Origin: Burkholderiaceae bacterium
GTDB lineage: Bacteria > Pseudomonadota > Gammaproteobacteria > Burkholderiales > Burkholderiaceae
Reading direction: 5' to 3'
Assembly (NCBI GenBank): GCA_947448305.1
Contig: CANFME010000016.1
Location: 1-35,076 of the forward strand
Length of the DNA: 35,076 nt
The notes beneath the pieces are model-generated. The model had not been told where the DNA came from. It made no database searches and saw only the letters and a program-made list of their open reading frames with translations. The position numbers and the translations under genes were made by a program. Below are positions 18,110 to 27,091 of the stretch, in pieces. Positions within the stretch are counted from its first letter, which is position 1. Each line of letters starts with the position of its first letter.

Positions 18110-19333
18110 ATGAGTACACAAGAAATTATTATATTAGGTGGTGGAATAGTTGGTAAAACAGCCGCTTTAGCCTTTAGTCAAAAGGGTTTAAAGGTTTTAC
18201 ATATTGCTGCTAATTTTGGTGATAAATCCAACACAAATTTGTCGAGTTCTGAAAAAGATCCTTGGAATAGTCGAGTTTATGCGATTTCGCACAGTTCAGA
18301 ACAGCTATTTAAAGACCTACAAATTTGGCAAGCAATTGATCCAAGTCGAAGACAAGCCGTCGAACAAATGCGCATTTATGGTGATAGTGGTCAAACTGAA
18401 GATGGGATCCACTTTTCTGCCTTTGAGGCCAATTTGCCAAAACTTGCCTATATCGTAGAGTCCCAGCAAATTGAGGATGCTTTGGACCTTGCAACGACCT
18501 TTTCTAAATTCATTGTTCGCCTTGAAGCAAGTTTCGAGTCGATTTCAATGGATGAGGAGCAGGCCACAGTAAAAACCAACCTTGGCATTTTCAATGCACC
18601 GCTCGTCATTGCCGCTGATGGCGCAAATTCATTAGTTCGGACTCAAGTGGGTATAGAGATTTCACAAGATATTTATGAGCATACTGCCATCATCGGAAAC
18701 TTTGCTTCCGAAAATCAACATTTACGCACCGCACATCAATGGTTTTTGGACAACGGTGATGTGTTAGCACTTCTACCTTTGCCGGATAAAAAAGTCTCAA
18801 TGGTTTGGTCTACCTCTGAATCAAACGCTGCTCATTTAGTCGATCTAGCCAAAAATGACCCTAATCTTTTTTCTCAAACCATAAGTTCTCAAGCACAAGG
18901 TATGCCACTTGAAGCTTTGGGAAAATTGCAATTACTGAACCAAGTAAAGACTTATCCGCTCAAACGCCAGAGGGCAAAGCAATTTATTGGCCCTAACCTG
19001 GATCCAAAAGTTGTTTTACTCGGCGACGCGGCGCATGTGATGCATCCTCTAGCTGGCCAAGGTTTGAACCTAGGTCTTCGTGATATCAGAGACCTTGTCA
19101 AAACAATCACCGAAAAAGAAACTTTTAGAAAGATTAATGACCGTGTATTACTGCGCCGTTATGAACGTGCTCGCGTAGCGGATGTGGATGCTATTTTAGG
19201 CGTAACCCATCATTTACACCGATTGTTTATGAGAAATGACTCGGCGTTGAAATGGCTTCGAAATACTGGGATGCGTCTTCTCAATCAACAAAGTAACATT
19301 AAAAAACAATTGATTGCGAAAGCTTTAGAATAG
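18110..19333 (+). CDS. UbiH/UbiF/Coq6-family FAD-dependent ubiquinone hydroxylase
   Basis: Class A flavoprotein monooxygenase, 407 aa. Evidence is the N-terminal FAD site ILGGGIVGKTAAL (about 8-20), the middle VIAADGANSLVRTQVG (DG motif) and VVLLGDAAHVMHPLAGQGLNLGL, the signature of ubiquinone-biosynthesis hydroxylases. Coq7 elsewhere in the window covers the C6 step (3-demethoxy position). This protein could act at C1 (UbiH) or C5 (UbiI-like), or as a broader UbiL/UbiM type; sequence alone does not decide. A strong hairpin follows the stop. Confidence 0.88.
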   Translation: MSTQEIIILGGGIVGKTAALAFSQKGLKVLHIAANFGDKSNTNLSSSEKDPWNSRVYAISHSSEQLFKDLQIWQAIDPSRRQAVEQMRIYGDSGQTEDGIHFSAFEANLPKLAYIVESQQIEDALDLATTFSKFIVRLEASFESISMDEEQATVKTNLGIFNAPLVIAADGANSLVRTQVGIEISQDIYEHTAIIGNFASENQHLRTAHQWFLDNGDVLALLPLPDKKVSMVWSTSESNAAHLVDLAKNDPNLFSQTISSQAQGMPLEALGKLQLLNQVKTYPLKRQRAKQFIGPNLDPKVVLLGDAAHVMHPLAGQGLNLGLRDIRDLVKTITEKETFRKINDRVLLRRYERARVADVDAILGVTHHLHRLFMRNDSALKWLRNTGMRLLNQQSNIKKQLIAKALE

Positions 19334-19340
19334 AGTTTTA

Positions 19341-19380
19341 TTACTCTAGCTAGGATGTTCTTCGAACGTAGCTAGAGTAA
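19341..19380 (+). terminator. Strong stem-loop between ubiH-family gene and dsbC
   Basis: TTACTCTAGCTA (19341-19352) pairs perfectly with TAGCTAGAGTAA (19369-19380), and an inner GTTC/GAAC pair closes the loop. A T-rich stretch is weak on the plus side (cttaattatt), so termination may be partial. The stem begins 8 nt after the upstream stop codon. Confidence 0.5.
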
Positions 19381-19403
19381 CTTAATTATTAGGAATGACC
19401 ATC

Positions 19404-20126
19404 ATGCGCACCTTTCAAATTTACCTAGCCTTTTTTTTGGGAAGTTTATCAATTTTTAGCCTAGCTCAATCTAACGATAAGATCAAAACCGAATTACAAA
19501 AGCAACTGGGTGCAAATGTCCAAATTAAAAGCATCTTGCCATCGCCAATTCCAGGAATTTTTGAAGTTGTTGTAAACAATACAGTGGTGTATACCGACGC
19601 ATCTGCAAAATATTTAATTCAGGGCAGTATTGTTGAATTAAAAACGGGTACTAACCTCACAGAGCAAAAAGAAGACGAGCTGAATAAAATCAAGTTTACT
19701 GATTTGCCAATGAAAGATGCCTTAAGGACAGTTAGAGGCGACGGAACTCGCGTTATTGCCGTGTTTGCTGATCCGAATTGTGGGTATTGCAAAACCTTGG
19801 AAAAAAATCTTTTAACAATGGATAACATTACCGTTTTTACCTATTTAATTCCAATCTTGTCTGCCGACTCAACGGCCAAGTCTAAAGCGATTTGGTGTAG
19901 TGCTGAGCCAAGCAAAGCATGGATCAACTGGATGACTCAACAGGTGCCACCCACAGCAGCAAAAGCAGATTGTGTTAACCCCTTAGATAGAAATTTAGCT
20001 CTTGCCAAAAAATATGGCGTTACCGGAACACCAGCAATTTTCTTTAGCGATGGCACCAGAATTCCTGGCGCAGTTTCTAAAGAAACTATTGAAAAGAAAT
20101 TTGCAGAATTAATCGTTAAAAAATAA
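19404..20126 (+). CDS. dsbC: DsbC-family periplasmic disulfide isomerase
   Basis: Thioredoxin-fold protein that isomerises wrong disulfides in the periplasm and is kept reduced by DsbD. The track start (19395) is directly abutted by AGGA. The ATG at 19404 has the same AGGA at 9-nt spacing and yields a clean signal peptide MRTFQIYLAFFLGSLSIFSLAQS, giving 240 aa. The N-terminal dimerisation domain spans about 25-95. The active site CGYC is at residues 126-129, and the cis-Pro TGTPAIFF follows near 210. The M61 peptidase gene starts 10 bp after the stop, so both may be in one transcript. Confidence 0.93.
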   Translation: MRTFQIYLAFFLGSLSIFSLAQSNDKIKTELQKQLGANVQIKSILPSPIPGIFEVVVNNTVVYTDASAKYLIQGSIVELKTGTNLTEQKEDELNKIKFTDLPMKDALRTVRGDGTRVIAVFADPNCGYCKTLEKNLLTMDNITVFTYLIPILSADSTAKSKAIWCSAEPSKAWINWMTQQVPPTAAKADCVNPLDRNLALAKKYGVTGTPAIFFSDGTRIPGAVSKETIEKKFAELIVKK

Positions 20127-20136
20127 TCCCCTTTTT

Positions 20137-21930
20137 ATGGCAGATATTCAGTACACCATTTTTCCTATTGATGGACTTGGCCATTATTTTGAGGTCGAAT
20201 TACTGATTTCGAACCCGAACCCTTTTGGTCAAAAAATTCAGCTGCCCAATTGGATTCCTGGCAGTTATATGACGCGTGATTTTGCAAAAAATATCTTGTC
20301 CATGCATGCTTTTCGTCAAGACAAGAATCAAGTCTTTAAAGAGCCCCTACACCTTTTGCAAACCAACTCTGATACTTGGGAAATTGAAGCATCGGATGGT
20401 CCAGTTTTAATTAAATCAAAAATTTATGCATTCGATAATTCAGTTCGGACTGCCTTTTTGGATTCCGAACGTGCTTTTTTTAATTTCAGTAGTTTGTGTT
20501 TTCAAGTCGTAGACCAAACGCATAAGCCAATTGATTGTTATCTACAAAATACGCCTCTGACAAAAGCTTGGGAAGTGATTACTACCCTACCTAGTCAAAA
20601 AGTGGATAAACGCGGTTTTGGCTTATATTACGCACCTCAATATGATGCCTTGATTGACCACCCTGTGAGCTTAGGACGTTTTTCTAAAGTGGCTTGGCAG
20701 TCTTTTGGGATCCCCCACCAAATCGTTTTTCAGGGTGTGGTTGATCCGCTAAATTTGACTTTGCTCAAAGAAGACTTAAAAGCAATTTGTGATACCCACA
20801 TTGCTTTTTTTGACCCTAGTCACCATACGGCACCTTTTACCGAATATATTTTTCATGTCAATGTAGTGGGCAATGGCTATGGTGGCCTTGAACATCGTTC
20901 CTCGACAGCGCTGATTTGCAAACGATCTGACTTGCCCTATACAAACCAACTTGCTCAAGCTAATGAGATAAAAGCCTATCAAGACTTTTTAGGTTTATGT
21001 AGTCACGAGTATTTCCATTCTTGGATGGTCAAAAAAGTACAGCCCCTCGCTTTCCAACCTTATCGACTCAACCAACGTAATTTTACAAAACTACTTTGGT
21101 TGTTTGAGGGCTTCACCAGTTATTACGATGATCTGCAACTTTTTAGAAGTGGTCGAATTGATCAAAAAACTTACCTTCAACGTATTTTAGATACCCATCA
21201 TCAAGTCCTTAAAAACCCAGGAAGAATGCATCAAAGTGTTGCGCAAAGCTCCTTTAATGCTTGGACCAAATATTATTTGATGGATGAGAACACGCCTAAT
21301 GCAGTAGTGAGTTATTACGCTAAAGGTTCTCTCATTGCCTTTGCTTTAGATATATTGATTCGTGATTTTTCATTACAAGCAAAATCTTTGGATGATGTCA
21401 TGCGCATGTTGTGGGAAGAGCATGGTGCTTATGGAGATGATGTTGGCGTAGGTTTAACCGAAAATGGTTTAGATAAAGTACTTAGTAAATGCTTAGGTTC
21501 TAGTTTTAGATCTCTTTGGCTTGCTTTTAAAGCCGCTTATATTGACGGCACACAAGATATTGATGTGTTCCAACTGATGCAATCAGTAGGCATCTCCCTA
21601 AGCGTAAAGAAAGTTTCTGAGGCGGAGAATATTCAGCAAAGTTTAGGTATTCGCACAATTGCCCAAGATGGCTTTATTAAAGTGACCCATGTTCTTGAAG
21701 GTTATCTAGGTCAACTTGCGGGTCTTTGCCCAAATGACTTAATTATTGCCCTGAATGATGAAAAGGTGAGTTCTGGTAATTGGACCCAGTTACTCACGAG
21801 ACACCTTAGTAAGAAAACCACCTTAACTGTTTTTCGAAGTGATTTACTAAAAAAGGTTATGCTCCAATTACCTTCCAAGACTGGCTTAACAGATCCAAAG
21901 CTTCAATCCTATGTGTTAGCAAATGATTAA
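20137..21930 (+). CDS. M61-family (glycyl aminopeptidase-like) zinc peptidase with PDZ domain
   Basis: 597 aa. The N-terminal M61 domain (NWIPGSYMTRDFAKN at about 38-52) is followed by the gluzincin catalytic domain. GGLEHRSS is at 249-256, the zinc motif HEYFH at 290-294 and the third ligand Glu324 in WLFEGFTSYY. A C-terminal PDZ-like domain (about 505-585) includes VLEGYLGQLAGLCPNDLIIAL. No signal peptide is seen, so a cytoplasmic location is likely. Family members cleave peptides with N-terminal glycine or alanine; the substrate here is unknown. All catalytic residues appear intact. Confidence 0.92.
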   Translation: MADIQYTIFPIDGLGHYFEVELLISNPNPFGQKIQLPNWIPGSYMTRDFAKNILSMHAFRQDKNQVFKEPLHLLQTNSDTWEIEASDGPVLIKSKIYAFDNSVRTAFLDSERAFFNFSSLCFQVVDQTHKPIDCYLQNTPLTKAWEVITTLPSQKVDKRGFGLYYAPQYDALIDHPVSLGRFSKVAWQSFGIPHQIVFQGVVDPLNLTLLKEDLKAICDTHIAFFDPSHHTAPFTEYIFHVNVVGNGYGGLEHRSSTALICKRSDLPYTNQLAQANEIKAYQDFLGLCSHEYFHSWMVKKVQPLAFQPYRLNQRNFTKLLWLFEGFTSYYDDLQLFRSGRIDQKTYLQRILDTHHQVLKNPGRMHQSVAQSSFNAWTKYYLMDENTPNAVVSYYAKGSLIAFALDILIRDFSLQAKSLDDVMRMLWEEHGAYGDDVGVGLTENGLDKVLSKCLGSSFRSLWLAFKAAYIDGTQDIDVFQLMQSVGISLSVKKVSEAENIQQSLGIRTIAQDGFIKVTHVLEGYLGQLAGLCPNDLIIALNDEKVSSGNWTQLLTRHLSKKTTLTVFRSDLLKKVMLQLPSKTGLTDPKLQSYVLAND

Positions 21931-21949
21931 GTCTGTTGACTAATTATTC

Positions 21950-22690
21950 ATGGATTATTTGCAAACTTTTCTTGATCGACTCCCAAAAGACTATCTTGAC
22001 TTATTAGCGCCTCGCTTAAAAGACCCTGAATGGGTTCGGATGTTAGAGCGCATTCAGGAACAAGAAGAATTGGCTAGAAATACACATCCAAACTCTATTT
22101 TTCCAAACTACGATCGAGTTTTTTTTGCTCTTTCAGCAACGCCTATTAGTAAGATCAAAGTGATTCTTTTGGGTCAAGATCCTTACCATTCTCCTGGACT
22201 TGCCCAAGGTTTAGCTTTCTCTGTCCCAGATCAAATATTGCCTGGTTCAAGTTTGTTTCCAAGCTCCCTGCGTAATATCAATAAAGCGCTGACCTTGGAA
22301 GGGTTCGCACCGCTTCAAAATGGTGATCTTTCCCACTGGGCCGACCAAGGTGTCCTCTTGCTGAATGCTTGCCTGACAGTTCAGTCTGGCTTTCCAAACA
22401 GCCATGTAGCCTTCGGATGGAATATCTTTACTGATGCCTTAATCCAAGATTTACTGCATGTTTTATCCGGAACTGTTGTCATGTTGTGGGGTGGTTTTGC
22501 CCACAAGAAAGAGGTATTCATCCATCCTGAGCGTAACCATCTTATTTTAAAATCTTCGCATCCTTCCGGTCTTGGTGTTTATAAAACCAAGGCGCCCTTT
22601 CTTTTGCCAAAAGATACAGGAAGCTGTAATCACTTTACACTGGCAAACTGTTGGCTTAGACAACAAAATAGAGATCCTATTACCTGGTAG
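21950..22690 (+). CDS. ung: Uracil-DNA glycosylase, family 1
   Basis: Removes uracil from DNA to start base-excision repair. 246 aa. The water-activating loop is LLGQDPYHSPGLAQGLAFS with Asp77, and LLLNACLTV and VVMLWGGFAHKKE follow. The DNA-minor-groove loop reads HPSGLGVYK (His204, Leu208), whereas most family 1 enzymes have HPSPLS. The His and intercalating Leu are kept, so activity is likely. In many betaproteobacteria the slot upstream of prfA holds hemA; here it is ung. Confidence 0.95.
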   Translation: MDYLQTFLDRLPKDYLDLLAPRLKDPEWVRMLERIQEQEELARNTHPNSIFPNYDRVFFALSATPISKIKVILLGQDPYHSPGLAQGLAFSVPDQILPGSSLFPSSLRNINKALTLEGFAPLQNGDLSHWADQGVLLLNACLTVQSGFPNSHVAFGWNIFTDALIQDLLHVLSGTVVMLWGGFAHKKEVFIHPERNHLILKSSHPSGLGVYKTKAPFLLPKDTGSCNHFTLANCWLRQQNRDPITW

Positions 22691-22783
22691 TTTTTTCTAA
22701 AGCCACCTTAGTTCAATAGATTCTCCTCATTGGAGAACAAAACTTTATAATTGAAACCTTCTACTGAATTGAATTGATGTTCC

Positions 22784-23863
22784 ATGAAACCTAGTATGTA
22801 TTCAAAACTCGAGCATTTACAGGCTCGACTGCTTGAACTGAACTCGTTGATGTCCCGGGAAGATGTTACCCAAAACATGGATCAATTTCGAAAATATACT
22901 AAAGAACATGCAGAAATCGATGCAGTAGTCGCCAAATTTTCTCAGTATCAAGCAGCTATGCAAGATGAACAAGTTGCTATTGAAATGCGCAGTGACCCTG
23001 ATTCAAAAGATTTTGCTGAAGAAGAAATAAAGTCTGCAAGAGCCCGGATGGAAGTTTTACAAGATGAATTGCAAAAACTCCTGTTACCCAAGGATCCTAA
23101 TGATGAGAGAAATATCTTTCTAGAAATTAGAGCAGGTACTGGTGGTGATGAAAGTGCACTCTTTGCTGCTGATTTACTGCGTATGTACACTCGGTTTGCT
23201 GAACGTCAACGCTGGAAAACGGAAATCATTAGTTCGAATGAATCCGATTTAGGTGGCTACAAAGAAGTAATCCTGCGACTGGAAGGCGATAAAGTCTATT
23301 CAAAACTAAAATTTGAATCGGGTGGACATCGTGTACAGCGCGTCCCACAAACAGAGACACAAGGTCGCATCCATACTTCCGCTTGTACGGTTGCCGTTCT
23401 CCCTGAAGCAGATGAAGTTGAAGCAGTGCAAATTAATCCGAGTGAACTGCGGATTGATACTTTTAGAGCCTCAGGTGCTGGTGGACAACATATTAATAAA
23501 ACAGACTCTGCTGTGCGTATCACTCACTTGCCGACTGGAATTGTAGTGGAGTGTCAGGACGATCGAAGCCAACATCGTAATAAGGATCAAGCGATGAAAG
23601 TTCTCGTTTCTAGAATCATGGATGCGAGATATAAAGAACAGCACAATAAGGAAGCCCAAGAACGTAAGAGTTTGATCGGCTCAGGTGATCGTAGTGACCG
23701 TATTCGGACCTATAACTTTCCTCAAGGTCGTATTTCTGATCACCGGATTAATTTGACCCTTTATAAGATCGATGCCATGATGGATGGTGACATTGTTGAG
23801 TTGTTAAATGCCCTCTCAGCCGAACATCAGGCCGAGTTATTAGCAACTTTGGGTGAGAGTTAA
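22784..23863 (+). CDS. prfA: Peptide chain release factor 1
   Basis: Class I release factor recognising UAA and UAG. 359 aa. The codon-recognition tripeptide is PQT (188-190) in [18 protein letters not shown], of the RF1 PxT type; RF2 has SPF. The catalytic GGQ lies at 233-235 in [13 protein letters not shown] and is the site methylated by PrmC, encoded next. The start [10 protein letters not shown] matches the family N-terminus. A TATAAT at 22746-22751 could be the -10 of a prfA promoter, but no good -35 accompanies it. Confidence 0.97.
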   Translation: MKPSMYSKLEHLQARLLELNSLMSREDVTQNMDQFRKYTKEHAEIDAVVAKFSQYQAAMQDEQVAIEMRSDPDSKDFAEEEIKSARARMEVLQDELQKLLLPKDPNDERNIFLEIRAGTGGDESALFAADLLRMYTRFAERQRWKTEIISSNESDLGGYKEVILRLEGDKVYSKLKFESGGHRVQRVPQTETQGRIHTSACTVAVLPEADEVEAVQINPSELRIDTFRASGAGGQHINKTDSAVRITHLPTGIVVECQDDRSQHRNKDQAMKVLVSRIMDARYKEQHNKEAQERKSLIGSGDRSDRIRTYNFPQGRISDHRINLTLYKIDAMMDGDIVELLNALSAEHQAELLATLGES

Positions 23864-23905
23864 TCTTTTTTGATAACTCCCTCCCTTACTCTCTAATATT
23901 TCTTT

Positions 23906-24799
23906 GTGAGTTCCACCTATACAACAATCCGATCGATTCTCCAAACTACTTCATTAGACCGAGTAGATGCTAAGGTTCTTCTTTACTATTTAATACATCA
24001 TCATTATCAGTGGCCCAGAAGTTATCTAATTAGCCATGATTTGGATGTTTTATCGGACGCCTTTTTAAAAGATTGGGTCTGTCTTGAAGCAAAACGCCAA
24101 GAGGGGGTTCCGGTAGCCTATTTAACACACACCAGATACTTCCATCAGATTGACTTAATTGTCAGCCCTGATGTACTGATTCCACGTCCAGAAACCGAGT
24201 TATTGGTAGAACGAGGGATATCAACCATTGTTGATTTTTTACACGCCAATCCTATGCGTTTTAATTCTTCTAATCGTTTAAACATTTTGGATCTAGGTTG
24301 TGGGAGCGGCGCTATTATTTTAGCGATTGCAAAGCAATTTCAAAAATCTCCTTTTTTTGCTCATCTCAACTTTATGGCTAGCGATGTAAGTCCATCAGCA
24401 TTGAAGGTTGCTCAGCAAAATGCTAACAATCTTTCCCTTTCCGACTATGTCCAGTTTTTTGAGAGTAATTGGTTTGACCAACTACCATTTGAGCAATTTG
24501 GCATTATTTTGAGTAATCCCCCTTACTTAAGTTCTAATGACTCTCATTTGCAAATGGGAGATTTACGCTTCGAGCCACTTGGTGCTCTATCCGATTTTGC
24601 TGATGGTTTATCTGCTTATCGGCTGATTTGTGCTCAAGCGCGGCAGCGTCTACTCTCTGGGGGAAGTATTTTGTTCGAACATGGCTTTGAACAAGCAAAG
24701 GATGTCCAAGCCATATTACATAAGGAATCTTTTGTTCAGATCCTTACTGAAAAAGATTATTCAGGCCTAGATCGTGTTACCTTCGCTCAAAAAGGGTAA
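23906..24799 (+). CDS. prmC: PrmC (HemK), release-factor glutamine N5-methyltransferase
   Basis: SAM-dependent methylase of the GGQ glutamine in RF1 and RF2. 297 aa, GTG start with no clear RBS. The N-terminal helical domain (about 1-90) recognises the factor. The family block [17 protein letters not shown] is at about 86-102. The SAM-binding [15 protein letters not shown] starts near 128, and the substrate-glutamine motif NPPY is at 204-207. It is 42 bp after prfA, its functional partner, and overlaps no other gene. Confidence 0.95.
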   Translation: MSSTYTTIRSILQTTSLDRVDAKVLLYYLIHHHYQWPRSYLISHDLDVLSDAFLKDWVCLEAKRQEGVPVAYLTHTRYFHQIDLIVSPDVLIPRPETELLVERGISTIVDFLHANPMRFNSSNRLNILDLGCGSGAIILAIAKQFQKSPFFAHLNFMASDVSPSALKVAQQNANNLSLSDYVQFFESNWFDQLPFEQFGIILSNPPYLSSNDSHLQMGDLRFEPLGALSDFADGLSAYRLICAQARQRLLSGGSILFEHGFEQAKDVQAILHKESFVQILTEKDYSGLDRVTFAQKG

Positions 24800-24833
24800 A
24801 ATAAATAATTATTGTTTTATTTGGGAGCAGATG

Positions 24834-25142
24834 ATGGATACTCAAGAACGTATTAAAGAGATAGTGGCTTCAAACCCTGTTGTGCTTTTCATGAAAGGTA
24901 CTGCCCAGTTTCCACAATGTGGATTTTCTGGACGTGCTATTCAAATTCTAAATGCCTGCGGTATTAATTCTCCTTTTACAGTGAATGTATTAGCCGATGA
25001 AGAGATTCGTCAAGGTATCAAAGAGTTTGCAAACTGGCCGACAATTCCGCAGCTGTATGTCAATGGTGAATTCGTTGGTGGCTCTGACATCATGACGGAA
25101 ATGTATGAGAGTGGTGAGTTGCAGGACGTGTTTAAAGCTTAA
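24834..25142 (+). CDS. grxD: Monothiol glutaredoxin, Grx4/GrxD type
   Basis: CGFS-type monothiol glutaredoxin that binds a [2Fe-2S] cluster and delivers it to target proteins. The ORF in the track begins inside prmC; the ATG at 24834 has GGGAG 6 nt upstream and gives 102 aa starting [11 protein letters not shown]. The active site is [29 protein letters not shown] carries the TIP cis-Pro and glutathione-binding region. An ATG three bases earlier is closer to the RBS than usual. A rho-independent terminator follows. Confidence 0.96.
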   Translation: MDTQERIKEIVASNPVVLFMKGTAQFPQCGFSGRAIQILNACGINSPFTVNVLADEEIRQGIKEFANWPTIPQLYVNGEFVGGSDIMTEMYESGELQDVFKA

Positions 25143-25164
25143 TTAATTCGCGTTATTTGATATT

Positions 25165-25200
25165 AGGTGTGTACTCTAGGGTCACACCTTTTACTTTTTT
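25165..25200 (+). terminator. Terminator after grxD
   Basis: AGGTGTG (25165-25171) pairs with CACACCT (25183-25189), extended by an AC/GT pair past one bulged T. It is followed on the plus strand by TTTACTTTTTT. Confidence 0.8.
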
Positions 25201-25248
25201 TAGAATCACTAAATTCTCATAATATTTCTAATAGCTATAGTTTGAATA

Positions 25249-25284
25249 AGAAAAAGCCACTCTTGCTAAAAACAAGAGTGGCTT
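25249..25284 (-). terminator. Terminator after the phasin gene
   Basis: On the minus strand AAGCCACTCTTG and its exact complement CAAGAGTGGCTT form a 12-bp stem with a 7-nt loop, followed by TTTTTC. It lies 45 bp beyond the phasin stop. Confidence 0.85.
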
Positions 25285-25328
25285 AAATTAAATCCTACTA
25301 TTTTTTAAAGTTTTAAATCTTTAATAAA

Positions 25329-25922
25329 TTATGCAGTTTTACGTGCAGTTGGACGTGCTGTTGTTTTTGTAACTGCTTTCTTAGCGTTAGCAACTTGTCC
25401 CTTCATCGCTTCAACAGCTTGCTCAGTTGTTTTTTCAACATTACTGAAAACTTCTTTAGTAGCTGCTTGTACTTGTCCAACACCTTGCAATGTTGTGTCA
25501 ATTGAAGTTTTGAATGCATTTACAAATGCGTCAGATCCTGCTGGTGCATTTGCTGACATTGTTTCTACCCAATTTTTAAGAGTAGTTTTCATTTGATCAA
25601 TACTAGCATCTGACATTGCTGTCATTTCTTCAGCTGCTTCGCGGACAATCTTCGTTACTGACTGTTGATGAGCAACTAATTTGCTAGTGATGCCATCAAG
25701 GCCATTTTCTTGAGCAATTGAAATTACAGATTGTGGATCTTTTGCATTCAATACTTTGCTTAATGTATCGTTTGCATCTTCTAGTAATGACTTAGTTGTA
25801 TCAAAACTAACTTCAGCCAACTTGTGTGTACGGTCAAGTGACTTCTCAGTCAATGCCATGACGTTTTGTACATTTTTTGCGCTAAATTCGTTTAATTTTC
25901 CTGCAATTTGTTCGTAGTCCAT
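25329..25922 (-). CDS. Phasin family protein (PHA granule-associated)
   Basis: Small, alpha-helical, low-complexity protein rich in Ala, Thr, Lys and Glu that coats polyhydroxyalkanoate granules. The track start (25973) adds 17 unlike residues. The ATG at 25922 has GGGAG with 7-nt spacing and begins MDYEQIAGKLNEF, the usual phasin-2 opening, giving 197 aa. A helical phasin domain spans about 5-160. The C-terminus ends in a basic tail with KKAVTKTTARPTARKTA. No PHA synthase, depolymerase or phaR gene is in the window. Confidence 0.9.
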   Translation of the reverse strand: MDYEQIAGKLNEFSAKNVQNVMALTEKSLDRTHKLAEVSFDTTKSLLEDANDTLSKVLNAKDPQSVISIAQENGLDGITSKLVAHQQSVTKIVREAAEEMTAMSDASIDQMKTTLKNWVETMSANAPAGSDAFVNAFKTSIDTTLQGVGQVQAATKEVFSNVEKTTEQAVEAMKGQVANAKKAVTKTTARPTARKTA

Positions 25923-25967
25923 GTTATTACTCCCAAGTAAGGTTATTAAATAAAAAAAATAATTATG

Positions 25968-26030
25968 TTGCAATGCAATAAATTTACTCCTCTAAATATT
26001 AAAATGCAAGAGAATTTTGTTGCAATGCAA
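25968..26030 (-). promoter_or_regulatory. Phasin promoter with paired TTGCAATGCAA operator
   Basis: On the minus strand TTGCAA (26025-26020), a 16-bp spacer and TTTAAT (26003-25998) make a plausible promoter. The 11-bp palindrome TTGCAATGCAA occurs twice, at 26020-26030 over the -35 and at 25968-25978 just after the expected start, with the same flanking bases and 52 bp apart. A half-site ATGCAAG lies between. PhaR-type repressors of PHA genes in other proteobacteria bind TGC/GCA-rich palindromes, so this is a good candidate PhaR site. The regulator itself is not seen here. Confidence 0.65.
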
Positions 26031-26063
26031 TATATTTTCTAAATAATTGATGTTTTTTAAGCA

Positions 26064-26100
26064 AAAATCCCAGCAAGAGCTATCCTTGCTGGGATTTTTT
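26064..26100. terminator. Bidirectional terminator after the BKACE gene
   Basis: AAAATCCCAGCAAG (26064-26077) and CTTGCTGGGATTTT (26085-26098) form a 14-bp stem around a 7-nt loop, with T-tracts on both outgoing strands. It most naturally ends the BKACE transcript (minus), about 70 bp past its stop, and insulates the phasin promoter. Confidence 0.85.
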
Positions 26101-26165
26101 CGTTATTTACTTGAGGTAAATAGAAGTGAATCTTTCTTTTTACCGGACAGTTAAATGACTGATTC

Positions 26166-27038
26166 TTACATTTTCAAACCAAGCATAGCACGTGCTTCAG
26201 CAGAACTTGCTAGTTGACCACCAAGGTTTTCAACAATCAGTTTTGCTCTTGTCACGAGCTCAGCATTACTCTTTGCGAGAACACCTTTTTCCATGTAAAT
26301 ATTGTCTTCCATACCTACACGAACGTGACCGCCGAATAAATAAGCAGCGCCAACAATCGGGAACTCTGCTCTAGAAATACCAAATGCAGCCCATTTTGCG
26401 CCTGCAGGTAACTGACTACGCATAAATAGTAATGTTGCAGGATCAGTATTAAAACCATACTTTACACCCATCACAAATGTGTATAAGCCTGGACCCTCAA
26501 GACTTCCATCAGCAATCATATCTTTTGCTAAATTCAAATCACCTGTGTCAAAAATTTCGAGTTCAGGCATTACTCCGGCTTCACGAATTACCTTTGCCAT
26601 TTTTCTAGCATTTGAAGGTGTATTCATTACTACATCAGGACCTGAGTTCATTGTGTTTAGATCTAATGAACAAATATCTGGTTTTAATTTTGCAATATGC
26701 TCTACACGCTTTAATGGATGGCAAAGAGTTGTACCTGTGGTAAAAATCTTTGGGTCATCTTCCGACGGTACAAAGCGGCCACCAGGGCCTGTTGTTAAAT
26801 TGATAATCAATGATTTATTGTGTTTTTTGATTAAATCAATTGTTTCAGCATAATGCTCAATTTCCATCGATGGCTTGCCATCTGGGTGACGAACGTGAAT
26901 ATGCGCAACCGCTGCACCTGCTTCAGCTGCTTCTAATGCTGAATCTGCAATTTGTTGTGGTGTAATTGGTAAATAGGGTGTCATTTCTGGTTTAGTTAAA
27001 TTCCCAGTAATTGCACAGGTTAATATAGTTTTACTCAT
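26166..27038 (-). CDS. BKACE-family beta-keto acid cleavage enzyme (DUF849)
   Basis: Zn-dependent TIM-barrel enzyme. The characterised member Kce condenses 3-keto-5-aminohexanoate with acetyl-CoA and cleaves it; other members accept varied beta-keto acids. 290 aa, with a strong AAGGAAG RBS. Zinc-site histidines are in HIHVR (His46, His48), LTTGPGGRFVP follows, then LDLNTMNSG, PELEIFDTGDL and a C-terminal GGHVRVGMEDN, whose Glu (about 244) matches a conserved catalytic-site residue. The real substrate is unknown. It is transcribed away from a TetR regulator with a 53-bp spacer. Confidence 0.9.
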   Translation of the reverse strand: MSKTILTCAITGNLTKPEMTPYLPITPQQIADSALEAAEAGAAVAHIHVRHPDGKPSMEIEHYAETIDLIKKHNKSLIINLTTGPGGRFVPSEDDPKIFTTGTTLCHPLKRVEHIAKLKPDICSLDLNTMNSGPDVVMNTPSNARKMAKVIREAGVMPELEIFDTGDLNLAKDMIADGSLEGPGLYTFVMGVKYGFNTDPATLLFMRSQLPAGAKWAAFGISRAEFPIVGAAYLFGGHVRVGMEDNIYMEKGVLAKSNAELVTRAKLIVENLGGQLASSAEARAMLGLKM

Positions 27039-27091
27039 GACTTCTTCCTTTCTGTTTATACTTCAAATCTAATAATGTTTAAATGTGACAC

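Noticed and set aside
22719-22737. Small inverted repeat TTCTCC/GGAGAA before prfA as a terminator for ung
   Set aside because: The stem is only 6 bp and no T-tract follows; it is too weak to call.
26479-26853. 124-aa plus-strand ORF antisense to the BKACE gene
   Set aside because: The BKACE reading frame carries conserved zinc-site motifs; the antisense frame is explained by codon bias.
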